Positions 9,029-18,693 of a stretch of 64,000 bases of DNA are shown here, one piece after another. Both the position numbers and the translations under genes were made by a program. The notes below the pieces were generated by a model. It was given only the letters and a program-made list of their open reading frames with translations. It did not search any database and had not been told where the DNA came from. The DNA is from Parendozoicomonas sp. Alg238-R29. Lineage in GTDB: Bacteria > Pseudomonadota > Gammaproteobacteria > Pseudomonadales > Endozoicomonadaceae. The DNA lies in NCBI RefSeq assembly GCF_947331445.1, contig NZ_CAMZOG010000001.1, positions 51,681 to 115,680 on the forward strand, written 5' to 3'. The first letter of the stretch is position 1. The number at the start of each line of letters is the position of its first letter.

Positions 9029-10900
9029 ATGGCGGCTGATACGATCAAAGACCACCCGAGGGAGCGTCGGTTGGTTAATTTCCGCGTGTGGCTAGCAGTG
9101 GTGGTCATGATTCTCATGACCACCGGACTGGTGATTCGCGCGTTTAATCTTCAGGTGATGCAATACGATGAACTGGCGACACAGTCAGAAGAGAATCGTA
9201 TTCACCTGCGGACGGTGCCTCCTGTGCGGGGCCTTATCTATGACGCCAAAGGGCGCCTTCTTGCTGAAAACCGCCCCAGTTATACCTTGACCATTATTCG
9301 TGAGCGGGTTGAGGATATGGACTGGACTCTGGATGAACTAGGTAAACTGGTGACCCTGGATCAGGAAGATGTTGATGAATTTAAAGAGCGGGTTTACCAG
9401 AGTCGGCCTTTCAACAGTGTTCCCCTCAAGTATCGACTCAGTGAACGAGAGATTGCCCGGGTTTCCGTAAATCAGCACCGTTTGCCAGGGGTCAATGTTG
9501 AGGCGCAACTGATTCGTTACTACCCACAGAAAAACACTATGGCCCATGCGGTTGGCTATGTGGGGCGAATAAACGACAGGGAGCTGAAGAAACTCGATAC
9601 TTCACTTTACAGTGGTACCAACATTATTGGTAAAACCGGTGTAGAGCGTTATTACGAAGATATTCTGCTGGGTAAACCCGGCTATCAGGAAGTGGAATCA
9701 AACGCCCGTGGGCGTGTACTCCGCGTGCTCAAGCGAGTGGATCCAATTCCCGGAAAGGATCTCCATCTCTATCTGGATCTTGATCTGCAGAAAGCGGCTA
9801 TGAATGCTCTGAAAGGCAAGCGTGGTGCGGTTGTTGCGCTTGATCCTAAAACTGGCGGAGTTCTGACGTTAGCCAGTACGCCTTCCTATGATACTAATTC
9901 TTTTGTAACAGGTATTGGTTACAAAGAGTACAGCAACCTCAGAGATAATATTAACCGCCCGCTCTATAACCGGGCGACATTGGGTGAATATCCTCCGGCT
10001 TCTACCATCAAACCGTTTGTCGGATTGGCGGCACTGGACAGTGACACTGTTGAAAGTGACTACAGAATCTTTGATAAAGGTTACTTTCAGCTTCCCGGTG
10101 AAGAACGCCGTTACCGTAACTGGAAACGGAAAGGTGATGGCTGGACCAACCTGGTTCGCGCTATAGCTCGTTCCAATGATACCTATTTCTATGATATCGC
10201 TGTAAAAATGGGTATCGATACTATCCATGAATATATGACTATGTTCGGCCTTGGGCAGCGAACAGGTTTGGATATTGCCTCTGAACGTCCCGGCTTGATG
10301 CCGTCTCGTGCGTGGAAGCGCCAGGCCAGAGGAGCGCCCTGGTATCCCGGTGAAACAGTTATTTCCGGTATTGGTCAGGGTTATATGCTGGCCACGCCAT
10401 TGCAGCTGGCAACAGCGACAGCCGTTCTTGCGAATCGAGGAACAGTCGTTAAACCACGGTTGGCGAAACCAGGTCCGGGTGTGGCACCAGTGCCTCCTTT
10501 CGCCCATGTGGAAAAGGATGAAAAAGACTGGGAAACGGTCATCAAAGGTATGCGTGAGGTTGTGGAAAACCCACGGGGTACAGCAGCCTATCGAATTGGT
10601 AAAAACCTGAAGTATACCGTGGCCGGTAAAACCGGTACTGCTCAGGTTGTGGGTATTCCTCAGGATATTAAAGAGGAGGAAGCCCAGGTGCTTGAGGAAT
10701 TCCAAAAGGATCACGGCTTGTTTATTGCCTTTGCTCCGGTGGAAGACCCAAAGATCGCACTGGCAGTGATCGTCGAGAATGACTCCAAAGCAGCAGTGGG
10801 TGTGGCTCGGAAGGTTATGGATGCCTGGTTGCTGCCACAGTTGAATGACCTGACTAAGACCAGCCTGCTTTCAGGGAACAAGAAAGAGGGAGAGCTGTAA
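9029..10900 (+). CDS. mrdA: penicillin-binding protein 2 (elongasome transpeptidase)
   Basis: The 623-residue inner-membrane protein has one N-terminal membrane helix (about 20-42), a dimerisation/pedestal domain with RGLIYDAKGRLLAENRP, and a transpeptidase domain. The active-site motifs are S325-T-I-K (in PPASTIKP), SND near residue 385 and KTGT near residue 535. It crosslinks peptidoglycan with RodA during rod elongation. Its stop overlaps the rodA start by one base (TAATG), so translation is coupled. Confidence 0.97.
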   Translation: MAADTIKDHPRERRLVNFRVWLAVVVMILMTTGLVIRAFNLQVMQYDELATQSEENRIHLRTVPPVRGLIYDAKGRLLAENRPSYTLTIIRERVEDMDWTLDELGKLVTLDQEDVDEFKERVYQSRPFNSVPLKYRLSEREIARVSVNQHRLPGVNVEAQLIRYYPQKNTMAHAVGYVGRINDRELKKLDTSLYSGTNIIGKTGVERYYEDILLGKPGYQEVESNARGRVLRVLKRVDPIPGKDLHLYLDLDLQKAAMNALKGKRGAVVALDPKTGGVLTLASTPSYDTNSFVTGIGYKEYSNLRDNINRPLYNRATLGEYPPASTIKPFVGLAALDSDTVESDYRIFDKGYFQLPGEERRYRNWKRKGDGWTNLVRAIARSNDTYFYDIAVKMGIDTIHEYMTMFGLGQRTGLDIASERPGLMPSRAWKRQARGAPWYPGETVISGIGQGYMLATPLQLATATAVLANRGTVVKPRLAKPGPGVAPVPPFAHVEKDEKDWETVIKGMREVVENPRGTAAYRIGKNLKYTVAGKTGTAQVVGIPQDIKEEEAQVLEEFQKDHGLFIAFAPVEDPKIALAVIVENDSKAAVGVARKVMDAWLLPQLNDLTKTSLLSGNKKEGEL

Positions 10901-12039
10901 TGTCTCAGGATTTTATTCGTCAGCTTGATCCAAGCCACAATCTGAGAAGTGCGCCATCACTCAGTAGTCGTCTGCACCTTGATCCGCTACTGATTTCCAT
11001 GCTGTTGGCTTTCTGTACTGCTGGACTGTTTATTCTTTACAGCGCCAGCAGTCAAAATATGGATATGGTGATTCGGCAAGCTATCTATATGCTTGTGGGT
11101 TTTGTTGGCATGTGCATTATTGCCCAGATTCCCCCCCGCTATTTGATGATGCTGGCACCATTCGCTTATCTTGGTGGTGTTGCGCTGCTAGTCACTGTTC
11201 TGGTGATGGGATATGGTGCCAAAGGTGCGCAGCGTTGGATATCGCTGCCGGGATTTCGCTTCCAGCCTTCCGAAATCATTAAACTGGTTATGCCTCTAAC
11301 GGTAGCGGCCTGGCTGTGCCGCAGGCCGTTGCCGCCGAAGTTTCAGGATGTGGTGATTGCGTTAATTCTTATTGGTATTCCAACAGCCCTGATAGCCAGG
11401 CAACCTGATCTTGGGACTTCTCTGCTGATTGCCGCATCTGGCCTTTTTGTTTTACTCCTTGCTGGTTTGAAGTGGCGGATTATTGGTAGTGCAGTGTTAC
11501 TGGCCTTACCTGCAATGTGGGGCATGTGGCACTTCGTGATGCGGGAATACCAGAAGCAGCGTGTATTAACGTTTCTGAATCCAGAGAGTGATCCGTGGGG
11601 TTCTGGCTGGAATATTATTCAGTCAAAGATTGCCATTGGCTCTGGTGGTTTGTATGGCAAAGGGTGGCTGCTAGGAACACAATCTCATCTCGATTTCCTG
11701 CCGGAAAGTCATACCGATTTTATCATCGCAGTTCTGGCGGAAGAGTTCGGTTTAACTGGGGTACTGGTACTTTTGGCGGCCTATGCGCTGATTCTTGGTC
11801 GTGGAATCTTCATAACTCTTCATGCGCAAAATATGTTCTCAAGGCTCGTTTCGGGAAGTGTGACCCTGACCTTCTTTGTCTATATCTTTGTAAATATTGG
11901 CATGGTGAGTGGGCTGCTGCCAGTTGTTGGAGTGCCTCTGCCGCTGGTGAGCCGAGGGGGAACTTCACTGGTTACGCTAATGGCCGGTTTCGGGATTTTG
12001 ATGTCTGCCCATACACACAGGAATCTTCTTGGCAGATAA
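10900..12039 (+). CDS. rodA: rod-shape peptidoglycan polymerase RodA (SEDS family)
   Basis: The 379-residue polytopic membrane protein has about ten hydrophobic segments and the SEDS signatures RWISLPGFRFQPSEIIKL, ARQPDLGTSLLI and PLPLVSRGGTSL near the C-terminus. It polymerises lipid II into glycan strands as partner of PBP2, whose gene overlaps it by one base. Confidence 0.97.
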   Translation: MSQDFIRQLDPSHNLRSAPSLSSRLHLDPLLISMLLAFCTAGLFILYSASSQNMDMVIRQAIYMLVGFVGMCIIAQIPPRYLMMLAPFAYLGGVALLVTVLVMGYGAKGAQRWISLPGFRFQPSEIIKLVMPLTVAAWLCRRPLPPKFQDVVIALILIGIPTALIARQPDLGTSLLIAASGLFVLLLAGLKWRIIGSAVLLALPAMWGMWHFVMREYQKQRVLTFLNPESDPWGSGWNIIQSKIAIGSGGLYGKGWLLGTQSHLDFLPESHTDFIIAVLAEEFGLTGVLVLLAAYALILGRGIFITLHAQNMFSRLVSGSVTLTFFVYIFVNIGMVSGLLPVVGVPLPLVSRGGTSLVTLMAGFGILMSAHTHRNLLGR

Positions 12040-12086
12040 ACTTCTTGACTTCCCAACCTTATAAAATGATAAGTAGTATCTGTAAG

Positions 12087-12106
12087 TAGCGCAGTTTATT
12101 GCGCTA
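12087..12106 (+). other. short hairpin between rodA and mltB
   Basis: TAGCGCA (12087-12093) pairs with TGCGCTA (12100-12106) around a 6-nt loop. No T-run follows directly, so it is at most a weak terminator or mRNA-processing hairpin. Confidence 0.35.
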
Positions 12107-12152
12107 TTGACCTATTTTGTAACCGGCTGAACCGGTAGGGGAAAGTATCCTT

Positions 12153-13283
12153 ATGATACGATCGTTTTTGTTGGGGCTTACGCCGGGGAAAAGCAGGGCC
12201 AGACGCATAACAAAAAAAGCGGCTCTTCTTGCCGCTAGTGCTTCATTCACTATAGGTTTAAGCCTTCCAGTTCACAGTGAAGGTTTTAAAAGTGAAGATA
12301 TTGACGGATTCATCAATGAGTTGGTGAGGGATGAGGGTTTCTCCCGGCCAGCTCTGGAAAAAATGTTTAAAGAGGTGGAATTCAAACCTCGTATTGTTGA
12401 GCTGATCAGCAGACCTGCCGAGCGCCGCTTGACCTGGTGGGAATATCGCAACTTGTTTATCAATGACCTGCGTATTGATCAGGGTGTGGAGTTCTGGAAG
12501 AAGAATAAAGGTATTCTTGATCAGGCCAGCAAAACCTATGGTGTTTCCCAGTCGGTCATTATTGGCATTCTGGGTATAGAAACAGGTTTTGGCCGTAACA
12601 GCGGTGGCTTCCGTGTTGTTGATGCTTTATCAACCCTTGGTTTTGGCTATCCACGCCGAGCAACCTTTTTCCGCAAAGAATTAAAGGAGTTTTTGGTTCT
12701 TTCCCGAGAACAGGGGTTTGACCCTCTGTCACTGACTGGCTCCTATGCTGGAGCCATGGGGATTCCCCAGTTTATGCCTTCCAGTTACCGGGCTTATGCC
12801 ATTGATTTTGATAAAGATGGCCAGGCCGATATCTGGAAATCTCCAGCTGATGCTGTTGGCTCTATCGCTTCTTATCTGAACCGCCACGGTTGGATTGAAG
12901 GTAAACCTGTGGCGTCACGGGCTCATGTTCAGGGGCAGAAATACAGCGCTTTGCTCAGCGATAACCCCCGCCCAACCCGTTCAGTTAACGAAGCTCGTAA
13001 CCTTGGTTGGAAAAGCCAGCAAGTACTTCCTGATAGTGCCAGAGTGCGTGGGTTGAAACTGGATGGGAAAAATGGCGTCGAACATTGGCTGACCATGACC
13101 AATTTCTACGTTATTACCCGTTACAACAAAAGCGACCTCTACGCGATGGCCGTTTATCAGTTAGGGCGTCAGGTTGAGCAGAAAATGCAGGCAAATCAAT
13201 CCATTTCTAAAGATCAACCTGCTTCTAAAGATCAACCTGCTTCTAAAGAGCAATCCCAGACATTGGTCCAGACTGATACATGA
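12153..13283 (+). CDS. mltB: membrane-bound lytic murein transglycosylase B
   Basis: The 376-residue protein begins with a basic region and hydrophobic signal segment (about 25-42, ending near VHSEG). Unlike E. coli MltB it shows no lipobox, so it may be soluble periplasmic. The SLT family-3 domain carries the catalytic glutamate Glu143 in ILGIETGFGRNSG, AGAMGIPQFMPSSYR, and the FDKDGQADIW calcium-binding-like loop. It cleaves glycan strands to 1,6-anhydroMurNAc ends. The last 25 residues are a low-complexity tail of SKDQPA repeats made by an 18-bp tandem repeat. Its stop overlaps the rlpA start (ATGA). Confidence 0.93.
   Translation: MIRSFLLGLTPGKSRARRITKKAALLAASASFTIGLSLPVHSEGFKSEDIDGFINELVRDEGFSRPALEKMFKEVEFKPRIVELISRPAERRLTWWEYRNLFINDLRIDQGVEFWKKNKGILDQASKTYGVSQSVIIGILGIETGFGRNSGGFRVVDALSTLGFGYPRRATFFRKELKEFLVLSREQGFDPLSLTGSYAGAMGIPQFMPSSYRAYAIDFDKDGQADIWKSPADAVGSIASYLNRHGWIEGKPVASRAHVQGQKYSALLSDNPRPTRSVNEARNLGWKSQQVLPDSARVRGLKLDGKNGVEHWLTMTNFYVITRYNKSDLYAMAVYQLGRQVEQKMQANQSISKDQPASKDQPASKEQSQTLVQTDT
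13205..13258 (+). repeat. 18-bp tandem repeat in the 3' end of mltB
   Basis: TTCTAAAGATCAACCTGC is repeated exactly at 13205-13222 and 13223-13240, with a third degraded copy from 13241. It encodes SKDQPA repeats at the C-terminus of the transglycosylase. Confidence 0.85.
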
Positions 13284-14137
13284 GGCTGGTTTTTTTTAGA
13301 TCGACAATGTCTGGGTTCAAGATGCTTATCCCCGTGTGCGTGATTATGGTGATGGCGGGCTGCTCTGGTCAGCCAACCCAGGAGCAAATCCAGGCCAGTC
13401 GCTACCACATCGCGAATGATCGGGCTCATAAGGATATTGATGTTAGAAATATCCCTGATGCGGTTCCCCGTCCTCCTGCTGGAGATGTGAAAACAGATCC
13501 TTACAGCCTGAACGGCAAAACGTATACACCCAGATCTACGGCTGCCGGATATGTCCGTAAGGGAACGGCATCCTGGTATGGTGCCAAGTTTCACGGTTAC
13601 AAAACCGCGAACGGTGAAATTTACGATATGTATGGCATGACCGCAGCTCACAAGACGCTGCCTCTGCCATCCTACGTGCGAATCACCAACCTTGAAAACA
13701 ATCGCAGCGTGATTGTGCGGGTTAACGACCGGGGGCCATTTCACGGTAATCGCCTGATTGATCTGTCCTGGGCCGCGGCTAAAAAACTTGGATACCAAAG
13801 TAAGGGTGTTGCTCAGGTAAAGATTGAAGGAATCGATACCTCTCCTGAAGGCATGTTGGCTTTTAAGCGGGCGACCCAAAAAACATTAAAGAGTGGCACC
13901 GACGCGGATTCTTTAGTGTATCTTCAGGTAGCCGCCCTCAGCAGCAAAGATGGTGCTTTGAGCTTAAAACAAAGGTTGCTGGCAATGACAGACACACCGG
14001 TGCAGGTTATTCCTAGTGTTAAAGACAAACTGTTTCGGGTGCGTATGGGGCCTTTCTCTTCGGACCAGGATCTGCTGGAAACCCAGTCAAACCTAGAGAA
14101 ATATCAGCTTGGTAAGGGGCATAGAGTCTTTGACTGA
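13280..14137 (+). CDS. rlpA: septal ring lytic transglycosylase RlpA (lipoprotein)
   Basis: The protein has a lipoprotein signal peptide with lipobox MAGC (Cys about 28). The double-psi beta-barrel domain follows (about 95-185: GTASWYGAKFHGYKTANGE, VNDRGPFHGNRLIDLS) and a C-terminal SPOR domain (about 210-285) that binds denuded glycans at the septum. RlpA cleaves denuded glycan strands. The ATG at 13280 overlaps the mltB stop; an alternative in-frame ATG at 13310 gives a shorter leader. Confidence 0.94.
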   Translation: MRLVFFRSTMSGFKMLIPVCVIMVMAGCSGQPTQEQIQASRYHIANDRAHKDIDVRNIPDAVPRPPAGDVKTDPYSLNGKTYTPRSTAAGYVRKGTASWYGAKFHGYKTANGEIYDMYGMTAAHKTLPLPSYVRITNLENNRSVIVRVNDRGPFHGNRLIDLSWAAAKKLGYQSKGVAQVKIEGIDTSPEGMLAFKRATQKTLKSGTDADSLVYLQVAALSSKDGALSLKQRLLAMTDTPVQVIPSVKDKLFRVRMGPFSSDQDLLETQSNLEKYQLGKGHRVFD

Positions 14138-14227
14138 TTGTCCTCCTATAGAAATGTAAAGCTGTTAATACAAAAAGCCCCTTGAATTTTTCCGTGGTTA
14201 TGACTTATTAATGCACTCCCGGCCTGT

Positions 14228-14236
14228 TGTTATAAT
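14228..14236 (+). promoter_or_regulatory. extended -10 promoter element for dacA
   Basis: TGTTATAAT (TGn plus a perfect TATAAT) lies about 120 bases before dacA in the 220-base gap after rlpA. No clear -35 is seen, which extended -10 promoters can tolerate. Confidence 0.5.
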
Positions 14237-14357
14237 GCTGGATTACATCGAATCCACGATGATCATGGACAGATCCCTGGTGATTCACCAGCTAGTGATG
14301 TTGTGTGATTTTTTTGCCACGGAATGCTGTAACTAAAAGGTTTGACTGAAAAAAGCC

Positions 14358-15560
14358 ATGAATCTAACTGCTTCAATATCCCGAAAATTGGCCGCTGCTA
14401 TGGCCGGTATTGCTTTGTTAGCAATGTCATCAGTGTCTCAGGCTCTGCCTGCCGGTCTGATTCCTTCTCCGCCAAAGGTTGCGGCGAAAAGCTACATTCT
14501 GATTGACGCTGTTAGTGGCGAAGTGCTGGCAGAAAGTAATGCTGACCAGATACTGCCTCCAGCCAGTCTGACCAAAATGATGACTGCCTACGTTGTAGAG
14601 AATGAACTGGCGGCTGGCAACATTAAGCGAGATGACTTGGTCACAGTCAGTGAAAAAGCCTGGCGTATGCGTGGTTCACTGATGTTTATTGAGGTGGGCG
14701 AGAAGGTATCCGTAGAAGATCTTCTGAAAGGCGTCATTATTGTTTCCGGTAATGATGCCAGTGTCGCTCTGTCTGAGTTTGTTGCCGGTAGTGAAGGTGC
14801 TTTTGCGCAGGTGATGAATGCGACAGCTAAAGAGCTGGGCATGAACAATACTCATTTCAAAAATGCTTCCGGCTGGCCGATGAAGGATCACTACACTACA
14901 GCCCGTGACCTTTCTATCCTTTCCCAGCATATTATTTACGATCATCCAGAGTACTACACCGTTTATGCTGAAAAAGAATTTCAGTATGGCGTGAACAAGA
15001 AGACCGGTCGTCCGCTGAACCCTCAGCCTAACCGTAATACCCTGCTGTTCACCAATCCGAGTGTTGATGGTCTGAAAACGGGTCACACTGACGAAGCTGG
15101 TTATTGTCTGGCGGCATCTGCTACCAACGGTGAGCGTCGTCTGATCGCTGTGGTGATGGGAACCTCCAGTGAACGTGCCCGTGCCAACGAAACCCAGAAA
15201 CTGCTGACTTATGGCTTTCGTTTCTTTGAAAACGTAGATGTAAACCGTGGTGGTGTTGCTTTGGAGCAGGTGCGTGCCTGGAAAGGGACTATTGATAACC
15301 TGCCTGTTGGTCTGGCCGATGATCTGGTTGTCACTGTACCACGTGGTAAGGGTAAGGATGTGAAAGCTTCCATGGTTGTTGATGACAATCTGGAAGCACC
15401 TATCGCTGCAGGCCAGAAAATTGGTTCTGTGATTGTTCGTGTCGATGATGAAATCATCGCTGAACGTGATCTGGTCGCTCTTGAAACTGTTGAAGAGGGT
15501 GGTTTCTTCAAGAGTTTGTGGGATAGCATTGTTCGTTTCTTTATGGGGTTGTTTAGCTAA
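14358..15560 (+). CDS. dacA: D-alanyl-D-alanine carboxypeptidase (PBP5/6 type)
   Basis: The 400-residue periplasmic enzyme has a signal peptide ending at about SQA-LPAG. The three penicillin-binding motifs are present: Ser70 in PASLTKMM, SGN in IVSGNDAS and KTG in DGLKTGHT. A PBP5 C-terminal beta domain follows, then an amphipathic anchor helix (SLWDSIVRFFMGLF) that attaches it to the inner membrane surface. It trims the terminal D-Ala of pentapeptides. The D-amino-acid transaminase downstream fits a D-alanine theme. Confidence 0.97.
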   Translation: MNLTASISRKLAAAMAGIALLAMSSVSQALPAGLIPSPPKVAAKSYILIDAVSGEVLAESNADQILPPASLTKMMTAYVVENELAAGNIKRDDLVTVSEKAWRMRGSLMFIEVGEKVSVEDLLKGVIIVSGNDASVALSEFVAGSEGAFAQVMNATAKELGMNNTHFKNASGWPMKDHYTTARDLSILSQHIIYDHPEYYTVYAEKEFQYGVNKKTGRPLNPQPNRNTLLFTNPSVDGLKTGHTDEAGYCLAASATNGERRLIAVVMGTSSERARANETQKLLTYGFRFFENVDVNRGGVALEQVRAWKGTIDNLPVGLADDLVVTVPRGKGKDVKASMVVDDNLEAPIAAGQKIGSVIVRVDDEIIAERDLVALETVEEGGFFKSLWDSIVRFFMGLFS

Positions 15561-15574
15561 ATAGCCTTTGTTGA

Positions 15575-15598
15575 CTGCCAGCTGTTTTTAGCTGGCAG
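15575..15598 (+). terminator. hairpin after dacA, possible weak terminator
   Basis: A perfect 9-bp stem CTGCCAGCT/AGCTGGCAG with loop GTTTTT lies 14 bases after the dacA stop. No U-tract follows, so termination may be partial. Confidence 0.45.
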
Positions 15599-15752
15599 AT
15601 GACTGAAACTGGAAGAGTTCCATCGTCGTACCAAGAACGAAAAGGTTCCTTTCGGATTTGTTGATCTGCATTAATCTGTGAGGAAGCACAGATTTTGATT
15701 ATCTGCCGAAGTGGCTAAGGATAAAGCTCAACGCAGAAAGCATGGGGGTGCT

Positions 15753-16613
15753 ATGGCTCAGGTTTATCTGAACGGAGAATTTCTTCCGGTTGAAAATGCC
15801 AAGATATCCGTGTTGGATCGGGGATTTCTGTTTGGTGATGGTGTGTATGAAGTCGTACCTTTTTTTGATGGCAGGCCACTCCGGCAGAAAGAGCATATTG
15901 ACCGCCTTTACCGCAGCCTTGAATCCATAAACCTGAAGATAGAGCAGAAGCCCGAAGAGTGGGATGGTCTGTTCCAAACCCTGTATGCACTGAATAAAGA
16001 TGATGGTGATAATCAGTCCATCTATCTGCAGATAACCCGCGGTGCCGGGAAAGAACGCTCCCATAACTATCCTGATGGTGTAAAGCCTACCGTGTTTGCC
16101 ATGACTATGCCTTTTACTCCGGGAATTCGCGTTCAGCAGCATCCGGGAGGAAAAGCCATTACGGTCGCCGATCAGCGCTGGCAGCGGTGTGATATAAAGA
16201 GTATTTCTCTGCTGGGTAATTTAATTCCTCATCACCGTGCGCAAGAAGCCGGTGTAACCGAAGCTATTCAGATTGATGAAAGTGGCCGGGTTACAGAAGG
16301 TGCTTCTAGTAATGTTTTTGTTATCCGTGATGGGCGTATAATCACTCCACCGTTAAGTGAACGTATTCTGGGTGGTGTGACCCGGGCGCTGGTTTTGCAG
16401 CTGGCGGCGAATGACAGTCGCTATGTCTGCGAAGAGCGTGAGCTTTCTGCTGATGATCTGCAGCAGGCGGATGAAATCTGGATTACCAGCTCCAGCCGGG
16501 AAATTGTCCCCATTATTGAGTTAGATGGTGTGGCTGTTGGTGGCGGCGAACCAGGGCCTGTATGGCAATACATGGCGGGCCTGTATCGCAGTTACCGTGA
16601 TGGCACATCATAA
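15753..16613 (+). CDS. dat: D-amino acid aminotransferase (PLP fold type IV)
   Basis: About 286 residues from the ATG at 15753, chosen because GGGGGTG lies just before it and homology starts with MAQVYLNGEFLPVENAKISV; a GTG at 15711 would add 14 unconserved residues. The PLP lysine is Lys149 in RCDIKSISLLGN and the family signature VTEGASSNVF is intact. It interconverts D-alanine/alpha-ketoglutarate and D-glutamate/pyruvate for peptidoglycan precursors. A branched-chain transaminase is the alternative, but the lengths, active site and position after dacA favour Dat. Confidence 0.9.
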   Translation: MAQVYLNGEFLPVENAKISVLDRGFLFGDGVYEVVPFFDGRPLRQKEHIDRLYRSLESINLKIEQKPEEWDGLFQTLYALNKDDGDNQSIYLQITRGAGKERSHNYPDGVKPTVFAMTMPFTPGIRVQQHPGGKAITVADQRWQRCDIKSISLLGNLIPHHRAQEAGVTEAIQIDESGRVTEGASSNVFVIRDGRIITPPLSERILGGVTRALVLQLAANDSRYVCEERELSADDLQQADEIWITSSSREIVPIIELDGVAVGGGEPGPVWQYMAGLYRSYRDGTS

Positions 16614-16633
16614 ATAAGTGATTTGAAGTAGAT

Positions 16634-16903
16634 ATGGCTGAACAGCAACCTCCAAAAATTGAATTCCCCTGTGATAACTATCGCATAAGCGTGATGGGTG
16701 TTGCTGATGATGGTTTCCATGAGTCTGTTCTGGAGGTTGTTCGCAAACACGCTCCTGATCATGACGGACAATACACCCTGCGAGACAGCAGTAAAGGTCG
16801 GTTTGTAGCTGTTGTAGTTACGATTCGGGCAACAGGTGAAGAGCAGTTGCGCGCGCTGCACAATGACTTGAAAGCCAACAAGAATGTAAGAATGGTGCTT
16901 TAA
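16634..16903 (+). CDS. ybeD: YbeD/DUF493 family protein
   Basis: The 89-residue protein has the DUF493 ACT-like fold pattern: IEFPCDNYRISVMG near the N-terminus and GRFVAVVVTIRATGEEQLRALH further on. The family is nearly always found between dacA and lipB in gammaproteobacteria, as here, and has a suspected allosteric role in lipoate metabolism that is not proven. Confidence 0.93.
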   Translation: MAEQQPPKIEFPCDNYRISVMGVADDGFHESVLEVVRKHAPDHDGQYTLRDSSKGRFVAVVVTIRATGEEQLRALHNDLKANKNVRMVL

Positions 16904-16921
16904 AGAAACCCTGTTCGGGGA

Positions 16922-17635
16922 ATGAAAAAAGCACAGAATTGGCAGGAAAAAAGAATGAATAACGCGGAAAAAATTATAGTCCGCGATCTTGGACTACAGC
17001 CGTATACGCCAGTCTGGCAGGCCATGACTGAGTTTACCAGTGCCCGGGATAAAACCACGGCGGATGAGCTCTGGCTGGTGGAACATCCTCCTGTATTTAC
17101 TCAGGGGCAGGCCGGTAAGGCTGAGCATGTTCTGGCTGCGGGTGATATACCAATTGTTCAGGTTGATCGTGGCGGACAGGTGACTTATCACGGTCCAGGG
17201 CAACGGGTCATTTACCTAATGCTGGACGTTCGTCGTCTGAGTATGGGCGTCCGTGATCTGGTGACCTGCATGGAACATGCAATTATTAGCACACTGGCAC
17301 AGTTCGGTATTGAGTCTGCAGCTCGTGCAGATGCTCCGGGTGTTTATGTGGGGGAAGCCAAGATCGCTGCTTTGGGCCTGCGTATCCGCCGTGGTTGCTC
17401 TTTCCACGGTTTATCTCTTAATGTGGATATGGATCTGGAGCCTTTTCAGAGAATAAACCCCTGTGGTTATGCCGGGATGCCTGTTGCTCAGGTGCGTAAC
17501 TATAACTCTTCCGCGAAATTATCTGAGATAACCGATGTTCTGGTCTCACAACTGGCTGAACGGACTGGTTATACTGAAATTAACAAGACTGACGAGCTGC
17601 CGGTGATCCCGGGGAGCCTGGAGAATGTTCTTTAA
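16922..17635 (+). CDS. lipB: octanoyl-(acyl carrier protein):protein octanoyltransferase
   Basis: The 237-residue cytoplasmic enzyme transfers octanoyl from ACP to lipoyl domains. It shows [20 protein letters not shown], the catalytic lysine in [13 protein letters not shown], and the catalytic cysteine in [10 protein letters not shown]. Start at 16922 or at the ATG 16955 is uncertain; the second removes 11 basic residues and follows GGAAAAAAGA. Its stop abuts the lipA start directly (TAAATG). Confidence 0.96.
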   Translation: MKKAQNWQEKRMNNAEKIIVRDLGLQPYTPVWQAMTEFTSARDKTTADELWLVEHPPVFTQGQAGKAEHVLAAGDIPIVQVDRGGQVTYHGPGQRVIYLMLDVRRLSMGVRDLVTCMEHAIISTLAQFGIESAARADAPGVYVGEAKIAALGLRIRRGCSFHGLSLNVDMDLEPFQRINPCGYAGMPVAQVRNYNSSAKLSEITDVLVSQLAERTGYTEINKTDELPVIPGSLENVL

Positions 17636-18643
17636 ATGTCTGAAAATATTATTCCAACAGTTCAGGTCCCAAGCGGCAGTAAGTTTGTAAACGATAACGG
17701 AATTCGTGCCATTAAGAATGGTGTGAAAGCCAGCCAGAGCAACGACCCTCAAAAGCCCCTGCTTCGCAAACCCTCCTGGTTGCGCATCAAAGCACGTACC
17801 GATGAACGCTATTCCGATGTAAAGAAAACCGTTCATGGCCATAAGCTGAGTACGGTGTGTGAAGAGGCCATGTGCCCAAACATCAATGAGTGCTGGAGCT
17901 CTGGTACCGCCACCATTATGTTGATGGGTGATGTTTGTACCCGTGCCTGTAAATTTTGCGCAGTAAATACTGGTAACCCTAAGGGATGGCTGGATGAGAA
18001 AGAGCCGGAAAACACTGCCGAAAGTGTAAAGCTCATGGGGCTGAAGTATCTGGTTCTGACCTCGGTTAACCGAGATGACCTTGAAGATGGTGGTGCCGGA
18101 CACTATGCCGCTGTTGTAAAGCGAGTTGTTGATGAGAATCCTGACACGGCTGTTGAAGCCCTGACGCCAGATTTTCTCGGCAATCTGAAAGATGTCGAAA
18201 CTGTTGTGGATAGCGGTATTTCTGTGTTTGCCCAGAATGTAGAAACTGTTCGTCGTTTGACGCATCCCGTGAGAGATCCACGAGCTAGCTATGAGCAGAC
18301 ACTGAAAGTTCTGGAACACTCTAAGAAACACAACCCTAAAGTTCTGACCAAAACCAGTATTATGCTTGGTTTGGGTGAAACTGAAGATGAAATTATTGAA
18401 GCGATGGATGATCTGCGGGCTATCGGCGTGGATATCCTGACTTTTGGGCAATACCTTCAACCAACTCGCAACCATATTGAACTCAAGCGCTATGTGACGC
18501 CTGAAGAGTTTGAAAAGTATCGCCAGTGGGGGTTGGATAAAGGTTTCCTGGAGGTGGTATCTGGCGCGCTTGTTCGTTCAAGCTACCGTGCGGAACAGGT
18601 TCTTCAGAAAAACAATGTTGGCTTGGGTGAGCCAGCGAAGTAA
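17636..18643 (+). CDS. lipA: lipoyl synthase
   Basis: The 335-residue radical SAM enzyme inserts two sulfurs into octanoyl groups. The auxiliary cluster motif [12 protein letters not shown] and the radical SAM motif CTRACKFC are both intact, as is the C-terminal RSSYRAEQ serine ligand for the auxiliary cluster. A strong terminator follows. Confidence 0.98.
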   Translation: MSENIIPTVQVPSGSKFVNDNGIRAIKNGVKASQSNDPQKPLLRKPSWLRIKARTDERYSDVKKTVHGHKLSTVCEEAMCPNINECWSSGTATIMLMGDVCTRACKFCAVNTGNPKGWLDEKEPENTAESVKLMGLKYLVLTSVNRDDLEDGGAGHYAAVVKRVVDENPDTAVEALTPDFLGNLKDVETVVDSGISVFAQNVETVRRLTHPVRDPRASYEQTLKVLEHSKKHNPKVLTKTSIMLGLGETEDEIIEAMDDLRAIGVDILTFGQYLQPTRNHIELKRYVTPEEFEKYRQWGLDKGFLEVVSGALVRSSYRAEQVLQKNNVGLGEPAK

Positions 18644-18663
18644 TTAGACAAAACATGTAAACC

Positions 18664-18690
18664 AAGCCCGGCAAACTAGTCGGGCTTTTT
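18664..18690. terminator. terminator shared by lipA and pilE
   Basis: AAGCCCG (18664-18670) pairs with CGGGCTT (18681-18687) and is followed by a T-run on the plus strand. The genes on both sides converge on it. Confidence 0.75.
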
Positions 18691-18693
18691 AGT

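Noticed and set aside
12045..12072. TTGACT followed by TGATAA as a promoter for mltB
   Set aside because: The -10 match is poor and the nearer TATAAA is only 9 bases away, so no reliable promoter can be placed.
15605..15671. Short open stretch reading KLEEFHRRTKNEKVPFGFV after dacA
   Set aside because: No start codon or ribosome-binding site and under 25 codons; could be a remnant but cannot be supported.
17546..18475. 309-codon minus-strand frame across lipB-lipA
   Set aside because: Antisense to catalytic motifs of lipA; product has no recognisable domain.
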